Origin: Tenacibaculum agarivorans
GTDB lineage: Bacteria > Bacteroidota > Bacteroidia > Flavobacteriales > Flavobacteriaceae
DNA: 64,000 nucleotides
Direction of reading: 5' to 3'
NCBI RefSeq assembly: GCF_001936575.1
Contig: NZ_MSMP01000017.1
Location: forward strand, 47,425 to 111,424
Notes under the pieces: model-generated
What the model was told of the DNA's origin: nothing
What the model saw: the letters and a program-made list of their open reading frames with translations, nothing else
Databases searched by the model: none
Program-made: the position numbers and the translations under genes
Shown here: positions 53,170 to 62,275 of the stretch, piece by piece
Layout of the letters: every line of letters starts with the position of its first letter
Numbering within the stretch: position 1 is the first letter of the stretch

Positions 53170-55071
53170 ATGAAGAACAAGTTATTTTTATTAACTTTAA
53201 TATTAGCACTTTCATTTAAAAGTGTATTAAGTCAGCAAACTCAAACTCCTATTTTTTCAGAAGTAACCCAAAAAGTAGGATTAATAACTGAATACAATTG
53301 GAAATATGGAGGTCCTACTATCGCAGATTTAAATCAAGATGGGAAGTATGATCTTTTATTAGGAAATCATGACAATACACCCGTACAATTATTCTGGGGA
53401 GGTAAAGAAAATGTATTTACAGAGCAAAAAAATATCTTTCCTAGAGCAGATTTACACGGCATGTCAGCAGGTGACTATGATAAAGACGGTGATTTAGATA
53501 TAGTATTATCCTTAGGTGGAGGTAATGGTTTAACTCCGCAGCCCCAGCGCTTATTACGTAATGATAATGGTACTTTTAAGGATGTAACTGAGGAAGCAGG
53601 GTTATCAAAAATGGGAGCTAGAGGACGTTCTGTTCGTTGGATTGATCTTGATAATGATGGAGATTTAGATTTCTTACAAATCAATGCAGCACAAATGGTT
53701 CATGAAGATATTCCAAGAAATATTTTGTTTGAAAATAAAGGAGACGGAACTTTTGCGTATAAGCCTAGTCCTATTTTTGAAGCTATCGATGCTGAACGAT
53801 TACTAATCACTGATTTTAATAATGATGATCAATTAGACATTATTACCTTTTCACCATATTCACCTATAGAATTTTGGGCAGGTAATAATGACTTTACATT
53901 CACAAATAAAAGTGACACATGGTTACCCAAAGAACTACAAAAGACAAATAGTGTAATGACAGTTGCTGAATTTGATTTTGATAATGATGGTAATTTAGAT
54001 TATTATTTAGCCAGAGGAAAATCTACGTATCAAATGGCAAACAATGCTGTAAATTTTGATGAAAATAAAAAGCGATTAGACTTTCGAGATGAAGGAAATA
54101 AAAGTCATGATAGAATTACATTTTTTGCATCAGGAGATATTAATTTATTAGAATTTTTCCGATTTCCAAGAGGACCTAAAAAGCCTTTAATTCCACTTTT
54201 TATTGGTCGAAATAAAATAGAATACAAAATGCCTGTAGAGGTTCAAACTGTAACTCAAGAAGAAGCAAAAGGTTTCCCTAAAGAACTTGATAAAAGTGGC
54301 TGGTATTTGGGGTATAAGGGTAATGGAGAGTGGAGATTAGAATGGTTATTAAAAACAAATTTGGCCTGGGGGATACGAGGTTCTATAACAGGGGTTAATA
54401 AGATAAAAACGGATTGGGAACGTCAAAATTTAGGAGTAGAAGATATTTTACTAAAAAATCAAGGAGATCATTTTGTTAATGCTACAGAGCTATTACCAAA
54501 AGAGAGTGGCGATAATAATCCAGGAATTATTCCAGGAGATTTCAATAATGATGGATTTACAGATCTATTTATATACCGTTATGGTAAATTAAAACAAAGA
54601 GAACCAGACGTGTTATTAACTAATCATAATGGACAGTCTTTTAAAGCTGCATTAAATCATGGAGCAACACCAAAAGAGTTAAGAGATTTTCATGGAGATA
54701 TGGGAGCTGCTTTTGATTATAATCTTGATGGTCGTTTAGATATTTTAAGTGGAGATGAAGATAATGGAAGTTGGCATTTGTATGAAAATAAAATAGAAAA
54801 TATCAATAATTATATTCTAATTACTGTGGGTAATACTAAAGACAATATAGATGCATATGGAGCTAAAGTTACAGTTATTACCAAGTATGGAAAACAACAT
54901 AAATTAATAGGGTCAGGGAGTGCTTCTCATGCACAGTCATTTTTAAATACGGTACATTTTGGCCTTGGGAAAACCCAAAAGATTGAAGAAATTAAAATTC
55001 AATGGAGAAACGGGGGTACCAAAACATTTAAAAATGTAAAAGTAAATCAGAACTTAAAAGTATTCGAATAA
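53170..55071 (+). CDS. Secreted FG-GAP/VCBS propeller protein with ASPIC/UnbV domain
   Basis: 633 residues. Signal peptide ~1-21 (LLTLILALSFKSVLSQ). FG-GAP repeats with calcium-like loops: IADLNQDGKYDLLLGN, GDYDKDGDLDIVLS, WIDLDNDGDLDFLQI, EFDFDNDGNLDYYLA, PGDFNNDGFTDLFIY, FDYNLDGRLDILSG. The C-terminal ~90 residues are an ASPIC/UnbV domain (GAKVTVITKYGKQHKL, HFGLGKTQKIEEIKIQW). Such propellers act in surface binding or in sugar/sulfate-related enzymes; catalytic role not known. It begins 3 bp after the sulfatase. Function unassigned; possible glycan-binding helper (inference). Confidence 0.82.
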   Translation: MKNKLFLLTLILALSFKSVLSQQTQTPIFSEVTQKVGLITEYNWKYGGPTIADLNQDGKYDLLLGNHDNTPVQLFWGGKENVFTEQKNIFPRADLHGMSAGDYDKDGDLDIVLSLGGGNGLTPQPQRLLRNDNGTFKDVTEEAGLSKMGARGRSVRWIDLDNDGDLDFLQINAAQMVHEDIPRNILFENKGDGTFAYKPSPIFEAIDAERLLITDFNNDDQLDIITFSPYSPIEFWAGNNDFTFTNKSDTWLPKELQKTNSVMTVAEFDFDNDGNLDYYLARGKSTYQMANNAVNFDENKKRLDFRDEGNKSHDRITFFASGDINLLEFFRFPRGPKKPLIPLFIGRNKIEYKMPVEVQTVTQEEAKGFPKELDKSGWYLGYKGNGEWRLEWLLKTNLAWGIRGSITGVNKIKTDWERQNLGVEDILLKNQGDHFVNATELLPKESGDNNPGIIPGDFNNDGFTDLFIYRYGKLKQREPDVLLTNHNGQSFKAALNHGATPKELRDFHGDMGAAFDYNLDGRLDILSGDEDNGSWHLYENKIENINNYILITVGNTKDNIDAYGAKVTVITKYGKQHKLIGSGSASHAQSFLNTVHFGLGKTQKIEEIKIQWRNGGTKTFKNVKVNQNLKVFE

Positions 55072-55230
55072 TAGAATTAAATCCCTTTTAAAGAAATTAA
55101 AATGTAATGTAAATCGCTGTTTTTAAAATAATTTAACTTAAATGTTAAGTTTTTATCAAGTGTGTAAAGTGAAGTTTTCTTATGGTATAAATGTATATTT
55201 GATACTTTTCGAAAGTAAAGTTTATGTAAT

Positions 55231-56313
55231 ATGAAATTTAAAAGCCTTTTTTTAATAATAATCGTAATTTTATTTGTTGGGTGCTCTTCAGATAATGCTG
55301 AATCTGTAAAAACTGATTCAGATGAGCAAACAGATGATAATACCAATGGAAATGGAGGAGATTCAGGAACAGATGGGGGAAATACAGCGGAAACTTGGAT
55401 GACAATACCTGTACCAGCAGATCCAGGTAGTGGAATGACATGGGAATTTCAAGAGGATATTTCTGATGATTTTGAATATGAATTTGCAGGACAATCAAGT
55501 TTAACAGAGTTTGGAAATGGTAAGTGGACTAATTTTTACCATAACTTGTGGGAAGGACCCGGATCTACAATTTGGAAACATGAAAATGTAACCGTATCTG
55601 GAGGTAATTTACGTTTAATTACAACAAGAGAGCCTGGAGAAATGAAAACATATATGGTAGGATCTGATACATTTACAGACAAAGCTACTCGTTTAGGTTG
55701 CATTACTTCTACAAAAAGAGTGCAGTATCCGGTTTATGTAGAAACTAAGGTGAAAGTGGCAAATGCATTTTTTGCATCTGATATATGGATGTTAAGTCCA
55801 GATGATACTCAAGAGATTGATATTTTAGAAGCTTACGGAGCGCAAAACCCAAGAAATGAGCAAGCGTGGTTTAGTGAAAGATTTCATATTAGTCATCATG
55901 TTTTTATCAGAAATCCGTTTCAAGATTACCAACCTAAAGATGCAAGTACTTGGCAAAAAATTGACGGATATCCATTTACATCAAGTGACTGGGTGCGTAT
56001 AGGTGTGTATTGGAAATCACCAACCTATCTTGAGTATTATATCAATGGAAATTTAGTGAAAGTTATGGATGATTTAGATACTGTAGGAGGTAAAGATGGT
56101 ATAGATCCTTTAGGGTATACATCTCCAACACAAACTGCAGACAACACTAGAACAGGATTGAATAAGGAAATGGATATTATTATCAATGCGGAAGTTCAGA
56201 ATTGGAATTCAGCAAAAGGTAGGTTTCCAACGGATGATGAGATCGCTAATGCTCCAGAAGACCATGTGTTAAAAGTAGACTGGATTAGAATTTTTAAACC
56301 AGTACATCAATAA
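55231..56313 (+). CDS. GH16 agarase/porphyranase-like lipoprotein (copy 2)
   Basis: 360 residues. Lipobox LFVGC with Cys18, a Gly/Asp/Asn-rich linker (~28-52), then a GH16 jelly roll. Catalytic set: Glu195, Asp197, Glu200 in TQEIDILEAYG. The segment RFHISHHVFIRNPFQDYQPKD is a hallmark of the agarase/porphyranase branch. It differs clearly from the first GH16 copy and lacks its Ig domain. Endo-hydrolysis of agar or porphyran at the surface is expected. It starts 159 bp after the ASPIC gene and may have its own promoter. Confidence 0.9.
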   Translation: MKFKSLFLIIIVILFVGCSSDNAESVKTDSDEQTDDNTNGNGGDSGTDGGNTAETWMTIPVPADPGSGMTWEFQEDISDDFEYEFAGQSSLTEFGNGKWTNFYHNLWEGPGSTIWKHENVTVSGGNLRLITTREPGEMKTYMVGSDTFTDKATRLGCITSTKRVQYPVYVETKVKVANAFFASDIWMLSPDDTQEIDILEAYGAQNPRNEQAWFSERFHISHHVFIRNPFQDYQPKDASTWQKIDGYPFTSSDWVRIGVYWKSPTYLEYYINGNLVKVMDDLDTVGGKDGIDPLGYTSPTQTADNTRTGLNKEMDIIINAEVQNWNSAKGRFPTDDEIANAPEDHVLKVDWIRIFKPVHQ

Positions 56314-56321
56314 AAAATGCG

Positions 56322-56399
56322 ATAACGTGAATCAAGAATCTAATTTTCTCATATAAGTAATCCCCTAAAACCATAGATTCTAAATAGGGTTCACGTTAT
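56322..56399. terminator. Nested dyad between the GH16 and AraC genes
   Basis: ATAACGTGAA (56322-56331) pairs with TTCACGTTAT (56390-56399) and, inside it, AGAATCTA (56335-56342) with TAGATTCT (56374-56381). It lies between convergent genes and overlaps the last codon of the AraC gene. Likely a bidirectional terminator, though the loop is large. Confidence 0.55.
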
Positions 56400-57253
56400 T
56401 CTTTTATACGATACAATTTTGCATAAGCCTTTGGGCTTATTTTTTTTTGCTTTTTAAACTGTCTATTAAAATAACTTAAACTATTAAATCCAGAAGCAAA
56501 ACAGATTTCAGAAATCGTTAAATCAGATTCAGCAAGTAATTTAGCGGCTTTGGTTATTCTAAGTCGGTTTACATAATCAGTAAATGTTGTTTTTGTTCTT
56601 TTTTTAAAATATTTACAGAAAGAAGATTTACTCATGTATACTTTAGATGCTATAGTATCTAATGAAATTTCATGTTCTAAATTATCGAAGATATAGTTTA
56701 AAATCTTTTGAAAAGTAGCACTGTCTTTTGCTTGATATAATTGCGAACTAGCTGTGGTAGAAAGTAAACGCTGATGCTTATCCAAGCTTAATTCTTCTAA
56801 AATTTTATAGAATGAAAGTAATCGATGAATCCCAGTACTATTTTTTAAATTTAGAATTTGTTCTTCGTATTGCTTACCATTTAGAAATTGAATTCCACTA
56901 ATAGATTTCTTTAATAAAGAGTGAATATTTTTCATTTCAGGAAGCTCATGAGCAAAAAATAAATCTTGTTTAAATTGTATCACCTGACTTTTTGAAATAA
57001 GATTTTCCTGTTGGTAGAAAATAGTATCACAACGCCAATAATGTGGTAATTGCGGACCAATTAATACCAAATCTCCCACTGTAAATAATTCAGCACTAGT
57101 ACCTACAAATCGAGTTCCATGTCCAGCTTGAATATAGGTAAGCTCATATTCATGATGAAAGTGCCATGGAGAATCAAAATAATTTTGTTCAAACTCAGAA
57201 ATTAAAAACGACTGTTGATTAGCATAAAAAAGTTGCTCTTTTATAGCTTTCAT
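56396..57253 (-). CDS. AraC-family transcriptional regulator
   Basis: 285 residues. Cupin-like sensing domain (FHHEYELTYIQAGHGTRFVG, LVLIGPQLPHYW) and a C-terminal pair of HTHs (LDTIASKVYMSKSSFCKYFKKRT; ISEICFASGFNSLSYFNRQFKKQKKISPKAYAKLY). It diverges from the P450 gene across 127 bp with an inverted repeat, so it probably regulates demethylation in response to a sugar. Several GH/PUL regulators of Bacteroidetes have this build. Confidence 0.92.
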   Translation of the reverse strand: MKAIKEQLFYANQQSFLISEFEQNYFDSPWHFHHEYELTYIQAGHGTRFVGTSAELFTVGDLVLIGPQLPHYWRCDTIFYQQENLISKSQVIQFKQDLFFAHELPEMKNIHSLLKKSISGIQFLNGKQYEEQILNLKNSTGIHRLLSFYKILEELSLDKHQRLLSTTASSQLYQAKDSATFQKILNYIFDNLEHEISLDTIASKVYMSKSSFCKYFKKRTKTTFTDYVNRLRITKAAKLLAESDLTISEICFASGFNSLSYFNRQFKKQKKISPKAYAKLYRIKE

Positions 57254-57314
57254 AATCCAATATGTGCTTTGAAAAGTGAAAAATAAAATAAAAAGGAAAT
57301 ATAGTTCAAATATC

Positions 57315-57353
57315 TGACAATATACGTCGATGATTGCAAAACTAATATTGTCA
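57315..57353. promoter_or_regulatory. Inverted repeat between araC-type and P450 genes
   Basis: TGACAATAT (57315-57323) and ATATTGTCA (57345-57353), a perfect 9-bp inverted repeat with 21-bp spacing, located 28 bp before the P450 ATG. Candidate operator or part of the divergent promoters. Confidence 0.5.
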
Positions 57354-57380
57354 AATTTGTAAAAAAACTATCCAATATTT

Positions 57381-58532
57381 ATGAAAAGTGAATTTCCAGA
57401 TCCTTTTGAAAAGGCAAGACAAGATTCAGGATTAGGACATATTGATGATCAAAATGATCCTGTAGCAATGATTTTACGTCATAAAGATGTTAGAAAAACA
57501 GCACATAATTGGAAAACATATCAATCAGGAGCAGTTCCAGGGAGAATTGTAGTTCCTTCTGAAGTAAATATTCGTGATATTAGACAGATTCCTTTTGAGG
57601 TAGACCCACCATTACATAAAGATTTTAGAGAGCTATTAGAAGGATGGTTTAAAAGGCCCAATGGAGAGGAGTATCAAAAAATATTGAACGACCAGATTTC
57701 AACATTAATTGACGAAGTTGTATCAAAAGATGAAATTGAAGTAGTAGATGATTTTTCTCTAAAATTACAATCAAGAGCACTGACTATTTTATTAAATACA
57801 TCATATGTTGAGTCGGATACATTCATCTCTTGGGGAACACATGTATTCAGAAGCGAAGGAGATAGCTTAGATGCTTCTAAAGCAAATGTATTATATGATT
57901 ATTTGGATGATAAAATTAACGGAGCTAGAGAAAATTTAGGTGAAGATTTATACTCCGTTTTATTACAGGCAGAAGTAAACGGAAAAAAGTTAACTCACGA
58001 TGAAATCAAAGGAATCATGATTTTAACTTTTGCAGGAGGAAGAGATACTGTTATTAATGCAGTAACAAATACGATTGCCTATTTCGCAGAGCATCCAAAA
58101 TCTTTGCAAGACATAAAAGAAAACCCAGATAAAATTAATAAAGCAGTAGAAGAATTAATCCGATATTTTTCACCATTAACTCACATGGGAAGAGTAGCTA
58201 CGGAAGACGCTCAAGTTTGTGAGCATGCTGTAAAAAATGACACTCGAGTATCCTTATGTTGGGCTTCAGCTAATAGAGATGAAACTGTTTTTGAAAATCC
58301 AAATGAAGTCAATTTTGATAGAAAAATAAATCCACATGTTGCTTTCGGGTTTAGTCATCATAATTGTTTAGGAGCAACTCACGCACGTCAAATTATGAGA
58401 ACTTTATTACGTCTTTTGTCCGATAAGGTTACTTCTATTGCAATAACAGATAGTAGAGAAAACATTGAAGAATGGGGTGAATTCCATCGTAAAGTCGGAT
58501 TTCATGAATTAAAGGTAAAGTTTAATAAATAA
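57381..58532 (+). CDS. Cytochrome P450, probable 6-O-methyl-D-galactose demethylase
   Basis: 383 residues, bacterial class I P450. I-helix FAGGRDTVINAV, ExxR in EELIRYFSP, and the haem-ligand Cys329 in FGFSHHNCLGA. The haem motif has Ser where the consensus FxxGxxxCxG has the first Gly. With the ferredoxin and reductase genes that follow this matches the oxidative demethylases described from Zobellia galactanivorans and Formosa agariphila, which release formaldehyde from the 6-O-methyl-galactose of porphyran. Cytoplasmic. The function is by context and family resemblance. Confidence 0.9.
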   Translation: MKSEFPDPFEKARQDSGLGHIDDQNDPVAMILRHKDVRKTAHNWKTYQSGAVPGRIVVPSEVNIRDIRQIPFEVDPPLHKDFRELLEGWFKRPNGEEYQKILNDQISTLIDEVVSKDEIEVVDDFSLKLQSRALTILLNTSYVESDTFISWGTHVFRSEGDSLDASKANVLYDYLDDKINGARENLGEDLYSVLLQAEVNGKKLTHDEIKGIMILTFAGGRDTVINAVTNTIAYFAEHPKSLQDIKENPDKINKAVEELIRYFSPLTHMGRVATEDAQVCEHAVKNDTRVSLCWASANRDETVFENPNEVNFDRKINPHVAFGFSHHNCLGATHARQIMRTLLRLLSDKVTSIAITDSRENIEEWGEFHRKVGFHELKVKFNK

Positions 58533-58548
58533 GTAACAATAATAAATT

Positions 58549-58857
58549 ATGGCTAACATAACTTTTATAACAAGCAATAAAGAAAAGATAGTATTAGAAG
58601 GTGATTCTGGAAACGTAATGCAATTGGCTGTAAATAATGGAGTACAAGGTATTGATGGTGATTGTGGAGGTGTATGTTCTTGTGCAACATGTCATGTTTT
58701 TGTTGCTGAAAAAGATATAGATAAAGTAGGAAAAGCGAGCGATATTGAAGTAGATATGCTTGAGCTTGCAGATGATGCAAATGAGTTTAGTCGTTTATGT
58801 TGTCAAATAGAAATTACAGATGCTATTGACGGAGTTGAATTAACTGTTGCAAAATAA
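58549..58857 (+). CDS. [2Fe-2S] ferredoxin, adrenodoxin/putidaredoxin type
   Basis: 102 residues. Cluster ligands Cys39, Cys45, Cys48 and Cys85 are arranged C-x5-C-x2-C-x36-C (DCGGVCSCATC and RLCCQI), as in P450 electron donors. 16 bp after the P450. An additional Cys43 and Cys84 are not ligands. Shuttles electrons from the reductase to P450. Confidence 0.95.
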   Translation: MANITFITSNKEKIVLEGDSGNVMQLAVNNGVQGIDGDCGGVCSCATCHVFVAEKDIDKVGKASDIEVDMLELADDANEFSRLCCQIEITDAIDGVELTVAK

Positions 58858-58864
58858 AAATTAT

Positions 58865-60106
58865 ATGTCTCAGAATACAACTTGTGTTATTATTGGAGCA
58901 AGTCATGCTGGGGTAAACTTAGCTTTTGCGTTACGTAAAGAAGGTTGGGAGGGAAGTATTATAATTTTTGATAAAGATTCAAAACTACCATACCACAGAC
59001 CACCACTTTCTAAAAAGTATTTAGAGTTAGAAGATAGCATTCAAAATAATCTATTAAAACCAGAAGAAAGCTATACTAAAGATAATATTGACTTACAGTT
59101 AGGAGTATCTGTTGTCAGCATAAATACGGAAGAACGGTTTGTTCAATTAGATAATAATAGTGTACAACATTATGATAAACTAGTTTTTGCTACGGGAGCA
59201 AGAGCTTTTATTCCACCAATAAAAGGAATACAACAAGCAAAACATGTTTTTACACTTAGAAACGCTAATGATGTTGATGGAATTCGTAAAGCATTACACA
59301 CAAGTAAGACTAAGAAAGTCGTTGTAATAGGAGGCGGTTATATAGGATTAGAAACTGCAGCATCACTAAAGAAGCTAAGTGCTGATGTTACGGTTTTAGA
59401 ACGTGAAGATCGTATTCTAGCAAGAGTAACTACTACTTATTTATCAAAATTCTTTGATGAATTACATCGAGCAAATGGAGTATCGATTTTTACGAATAAA
59501 AATGTTACTGAAATCACAAATACAAATCATGTGATATGTAATGATGGTTCTGCTTATGAAGCAGATATTATTATTGTAGGTGTTGGAATTAGAGTACATA
59601 CAGAGTTAGCAGAAAGTATTGGATTGAAACTTGAAAACGGTATTCATGTAAATACAAAAACAGAAACCTCACAAAAAGATATTTATGCTATCGGAGATTG
59701 TACCTATCATTACAATGGTATTTATGATCGATTTGTTCGATTAGAGTCTGTTCAAAACGCTGTTGATCAGGCAAAGGTTGCGGCCAAAAATATTTGTGGA
59801 AAGGAAATAATATATGAAACTCTTCCTTGGTTTTGGTCAGATCAATATGATATTAAACTTCAAATTGTTGGTTTAGCGGATGGACACGACGATAAGGTTG
59901 TTAGAGTTGAAGAGGATAAAAAGTTCTCTATTTGGTATTTTAAAGGAAAACAACTTCTTGCTGTAGACTCCATAAACAATGCTAAATCTTATGTGTTAGG
60001 TACAAAATACATTAAAACAAAAGCAGAAATCGATAAAATTAAATTGGCTGATCCAGCATCAGATTTAAAATCTATAGTAGTAATTAACCAAAACGAAATA
60101 AACTAA
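58865..60106 (+). CDS. FAD-dependent ferredoxin reductase
   Basis: 413 residues from the ATG at 58865. An in-frame ATG at 58847 exists but overlaps the ferredoxin stop and adds an unlikely QNKNY tail; the later start leads directly to CVIIGASHAGVNLAFALRKEGW, the FAD-binding loop. The NAD-binding motif is KVVVIGGGYIGLETAASLKKL, and DIYAIGDCTYHYN the FAD C-terminal signature. It passes electrons from NAD(P)H to the ferredoxin of the P450. Class: putidaredoxin reductase-like. Confidence 0.93.
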   Translation: MSQNTTCVIIGASHAGVNLAFALRKEGWEGSIIIFDKDSKLPYHRPPLSKKYLELEDSIQNNLLKPEESYTKDNIDLQLGVSVVSINTEERFVQLDNNSVQHYDKLVFATGARAFIPPIKGIQQAKHVFTLRNANDVDGIRKALHTSKTKKVVVIGGGYIGLETAASLKKLSADVTVLEREDRILARVTTTYLSKFFDELHRANGVSIFTNKNVTEITNTNHVICNDGSAYEADIIIVGVGIRVHTELAESIGLKLENGIHVNTKTETSQKDIYAIGDCTYHYNGIYDRFVRLESVQNAVDQAKVAAKNICGKEIIYETLPWFWSDQYDIKLQIVGLADGHDDKVVRVEEDKKFSIWYFKGKQLLAVDSINNAKSYVLGTKYIKTKAEIDKIKLADPASDLKSIVVINQNEIN

Positions 60107-60116
60107 CAAAAACAAG

Positions 60117-61241
60117 ATGAGTACTATTAAATGTAAAGCAGCAATCGCTCCTGGAGATGGAACTTTCAAGATTGAAGAAACCGAAATTCATCCACCTAAA
60201 AGTGATGAAGTATTGGTTAAAATTAAAGCTGCGGCTATATGCCATACCGATTATGACTCATTAACATGGGGAATGCCTATTGTTATGGGGCATGAAGGAG
60301 CAGGGATAGTAGAAGCAGTTGGTGATGCAGTAACAAAGGTTGAAGTTGGAGATGAAGTCATTTTAAACTGGGCTACCCCAAAGTATGATAGTTTTCAATC
60401 TCAAATAGGAAATCAAAATATTTGTGAGTGTAATTCTCCAGTTTTGGCAAGTCATGCAGGTAAAATTTCAGGAGGTCATCCAACTTTTGAGTCTACAACA
60501 TGGAATGATAAACCTATAGAACGCTCATTTAATTTAGGAACTTTTTCTGAGTATGCATTAGTGAAATCTTCAGGTGTTGTAAAGAAAAACTCTAAGAAAT
60601 TATCTTTTGAAGCAGCATCAACTATTAGTTGTGCTGTAATGACTGGGTGTGGTTCGGTATTTAACACAGCCAAACCAGAGTGGGGAAGTTCTGTAGTAGT
60701 TTTAGGAACTGGTGGAATAGGTTTAAACGTAGTGCAAGCAGCTAGAATTTCTGGAGCAGTAAAAATTATTGCGATAGACATTAATGAGCAACGCTTAGAA
60801 ATGGCAAAACAGTTTGGAGCTACTGATGTTATTTTAGCAGATAAAGAAGATAAAGGTTTGCTGAAAGCTGCTGAAATAGTAAAAGGAATGACTAATGGTA
60901 GAGGGGCAGATTACGCTTTTGAGTGTACAGCTGTTCCTGCTTTAGGTGTAGCCCCTTTAGCCATGATACGTAATGCAGGTACTGCGGTACAGGTAAGTGG
61001 AATTGAAGAAGAAATCATGGTAGATATGCGCTTATTTGAATGGGATAAAATATATATCAATCCACTATATGGTGGGGCTAAACCAGATATTGACTTTCCT
61101 AAGTTTGAAGCATTGTATGAAAAGGGAGATTTATTAATTGAAGAAATGATTACACGTACATATACATTAGAAGATCTTCAACAAGGATTTGATGATATGT
61201 TAGCAGGGAAAAATGCAAAAGGAGTAATTGTTTTTGACTAA
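60117..61241 (+). CDS. Medium-chain alcohol dehydrogenase without structural-zinc cysteines
   Basis: 374 residues, class III alcohol dehydrogenase-like. AAAICHTDYDSL and VMGHEGAGIVEAVGD hold the catalytic zinc ligands; LGTGGIGLNVVQAARISGA binds NAD. The region that should contain the four structural-zinc Cys (after VGDEVILNW) is rebuilt: ATPKYDSFQSQIGNQN then ICECNS with only two Cys. The C-terminal fold otherwise matches. Genes of this kind occur next to P450 demethylases in marine flavobacteria; oxidising formaldehyde or another small alcohol/aldehyde is plausible. 10 bp after the reductase gene. Confidence 0.88.
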   Translation: MSTIKCKAAIAPGDGTFKIEETEIHPPKSDEVLVKIKAAAICHTDYDSLTWGMPIVMGHEGAGIVEAVGDAVTKVEVGDEVILNWATPKYDSFQSQIGNQNICECNSPVLASHAGKISGGHPTFESTTWNDKPIERSFNLGTFSEYALVKSSGVVKKNSKKLSFEAASTISCAVMTGCGSVFNTAKPEWGSSVVVLGTGGIGLNVVQAARISGAVKIIAIDINEQRLEMAKQFGATDVILADKEDKGLLKAAEIVKGMTNGRGADYAFECTAVPALGVAPLAMIRNAGTAVQVSGIEEEIMVDMRLFEWDKIYINPLYGGAKPDIDFPKFEALYEKGDLLIEEMITRTYTLEDLQQGFDDMLAGKNAKGVIVFD

Positions 61242-61311
61242 TTATTAGCATACTAATAACAGTTGAAATACATCTTAGAATTACAAAATATTTGTTTTGG
61301 TAGGTGAATTA

Positions 61312-61352
61312 CCCCCTTGTTATTTTTAAGGTTTCTATAGAATTCAAGGGGG
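61312..61352. promoter_or_regulatory. GC-rich inverted repeat before the esterase gene
   Basis: CCCCCTTG (61312-61319) and CAAGGGGG (61345-61352), a perfect 8-bp repeat with a 25-nt spacer, conspicuous in AT-rich DNA and ~30 bp before the likely ATG at 61385. Confidence 0.5.
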
Positions 61353-61384
61353 ATCTACTAAAGTCAGAAAAACTAGAGCATGTT

Positions 61385-62182
61385 ATGACATCAAAATTTA
61401 GGACCATTGAAATCTCAAATAAAGAGTTTGAATCCGATAATCTTCGATTTATTACCATAAAAACGCCTAATCTTAAAGGTAGAGGAGATATTTGTGTATA
61501 TATTCCAAGTGTACGTTTAGCACCAAATACACCACTAGTAATTTTACTACACGGAGTGTATGGGAGTGCTTGGATATGGTCTCAAAAAGCAGGAGTACAT
61601 CGTACTGCAGAGCGAATGATTACAGAGAAAGAAATCCAACCCATGGTAATTGCAATGCCTTCTGATGGTCTCTGGGGAGATGGTTCAGCCTATTTACCGC
61701 ATAGCAGTTATAATTTTGAAAAATGGATAGCAGAGGATGTAATTACAGCTGTAAAAGAAGTTGTAGAAGAGATTACAGATGATTCTAAAATTTTTATTGG
61801 AGGACTTTCCATGGGAGGATATGGAGCATTACGATTAGGAGCTAAGTATCCAAATGTGTTTTCAGGGTTTTCTGGGCATAGTTCTATTACAGATTTACCT
61901 CAAATGAGTTTGTTTGTAGAGGAAGAATTAGAAAATTACAAACAAGAAAGTGCTAAAGAAGAATCTGTCTTTGAAATCATTAAAAAGAATAAAGACCATA
62001 TTGCTCCTTTCCGATTTGATTGTGGAAAAAATGACGAGTTAATAGAACACAATAGGAAACTACACCAAGAATTAGTAGATGAAAATATTATTCATGTTTA
62101 TGAGGAATTCTCAGGAAAACATGAGTGGCCTTATTGGGAAGAGCATGTTAAAGATAGTTTACTGTTCTTTGATACTTTATAG
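61385..62182 (+). CDS. Esterase-D-like alpha/beta hydrolase, possible S-formylglutathione hydrolase
   Basis: 265 residues from the ATG at 61385; an upstream GTG at 61304 would add 27 poorly ordered residues that overlap the inverted repeat, so the ATG is preferred. Putative-esterase family: VILLHGVYGSAWIW, the nucleophile elbow GGLSMGGYGALRLG, DCGKNDE with the Asp and SGKHEWPYWEEH with the His. The family includes S-formylglutathione hydrolase, so a role in clearing formaldehyde from the demethylase is possible; deacetylating a sugar is the alternative. No signal peptide. Confidence 0.85.
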   Translation: MTSKFRTIEISNKEFESDNLRFITIKTPNLKGRGDICVYIPSVRLAPNTPLVILLHGVYGSAWIWSQKAGVHRTAERMITEKEIQPMVIAMPSDGLWGDGSAYLPHSSYNFEKWIAEDVITAVKEVVEEITDDSKIFIGGLSMGGYGALRLGAKYPNVFSGFSGHSSITDLPQMSLFVEEELENYKQESAKEESVFEIIKKNKDHIAPFRFDCGKNDELIEHNRKLHQELVDENIIHVYEEFSGKHEWPYWEEHVKDSLLFFDTL

Positions 62183-62275
62183 TAATAGAGATGTAAAGTA
62201 ACTTTAGGTTTTTAGATTTACGAATTGGAATCGTACACAATTGAAAACACAATTTCCATCTTCTTTCTTTAAATC

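Noticed and set aside
58847..58864. Upstream ATG of the ferredoxin reductase
   Set aside because: It overlaps the ferredoxin stop and adds six residues before the FAD motif start; the ATG at 58865 fits better.
61304..61384. GTG start extending the esterase by 27 codons
   Set aside because: The extension overlaps the GC-rich inverted repeat and has no family resemblance.
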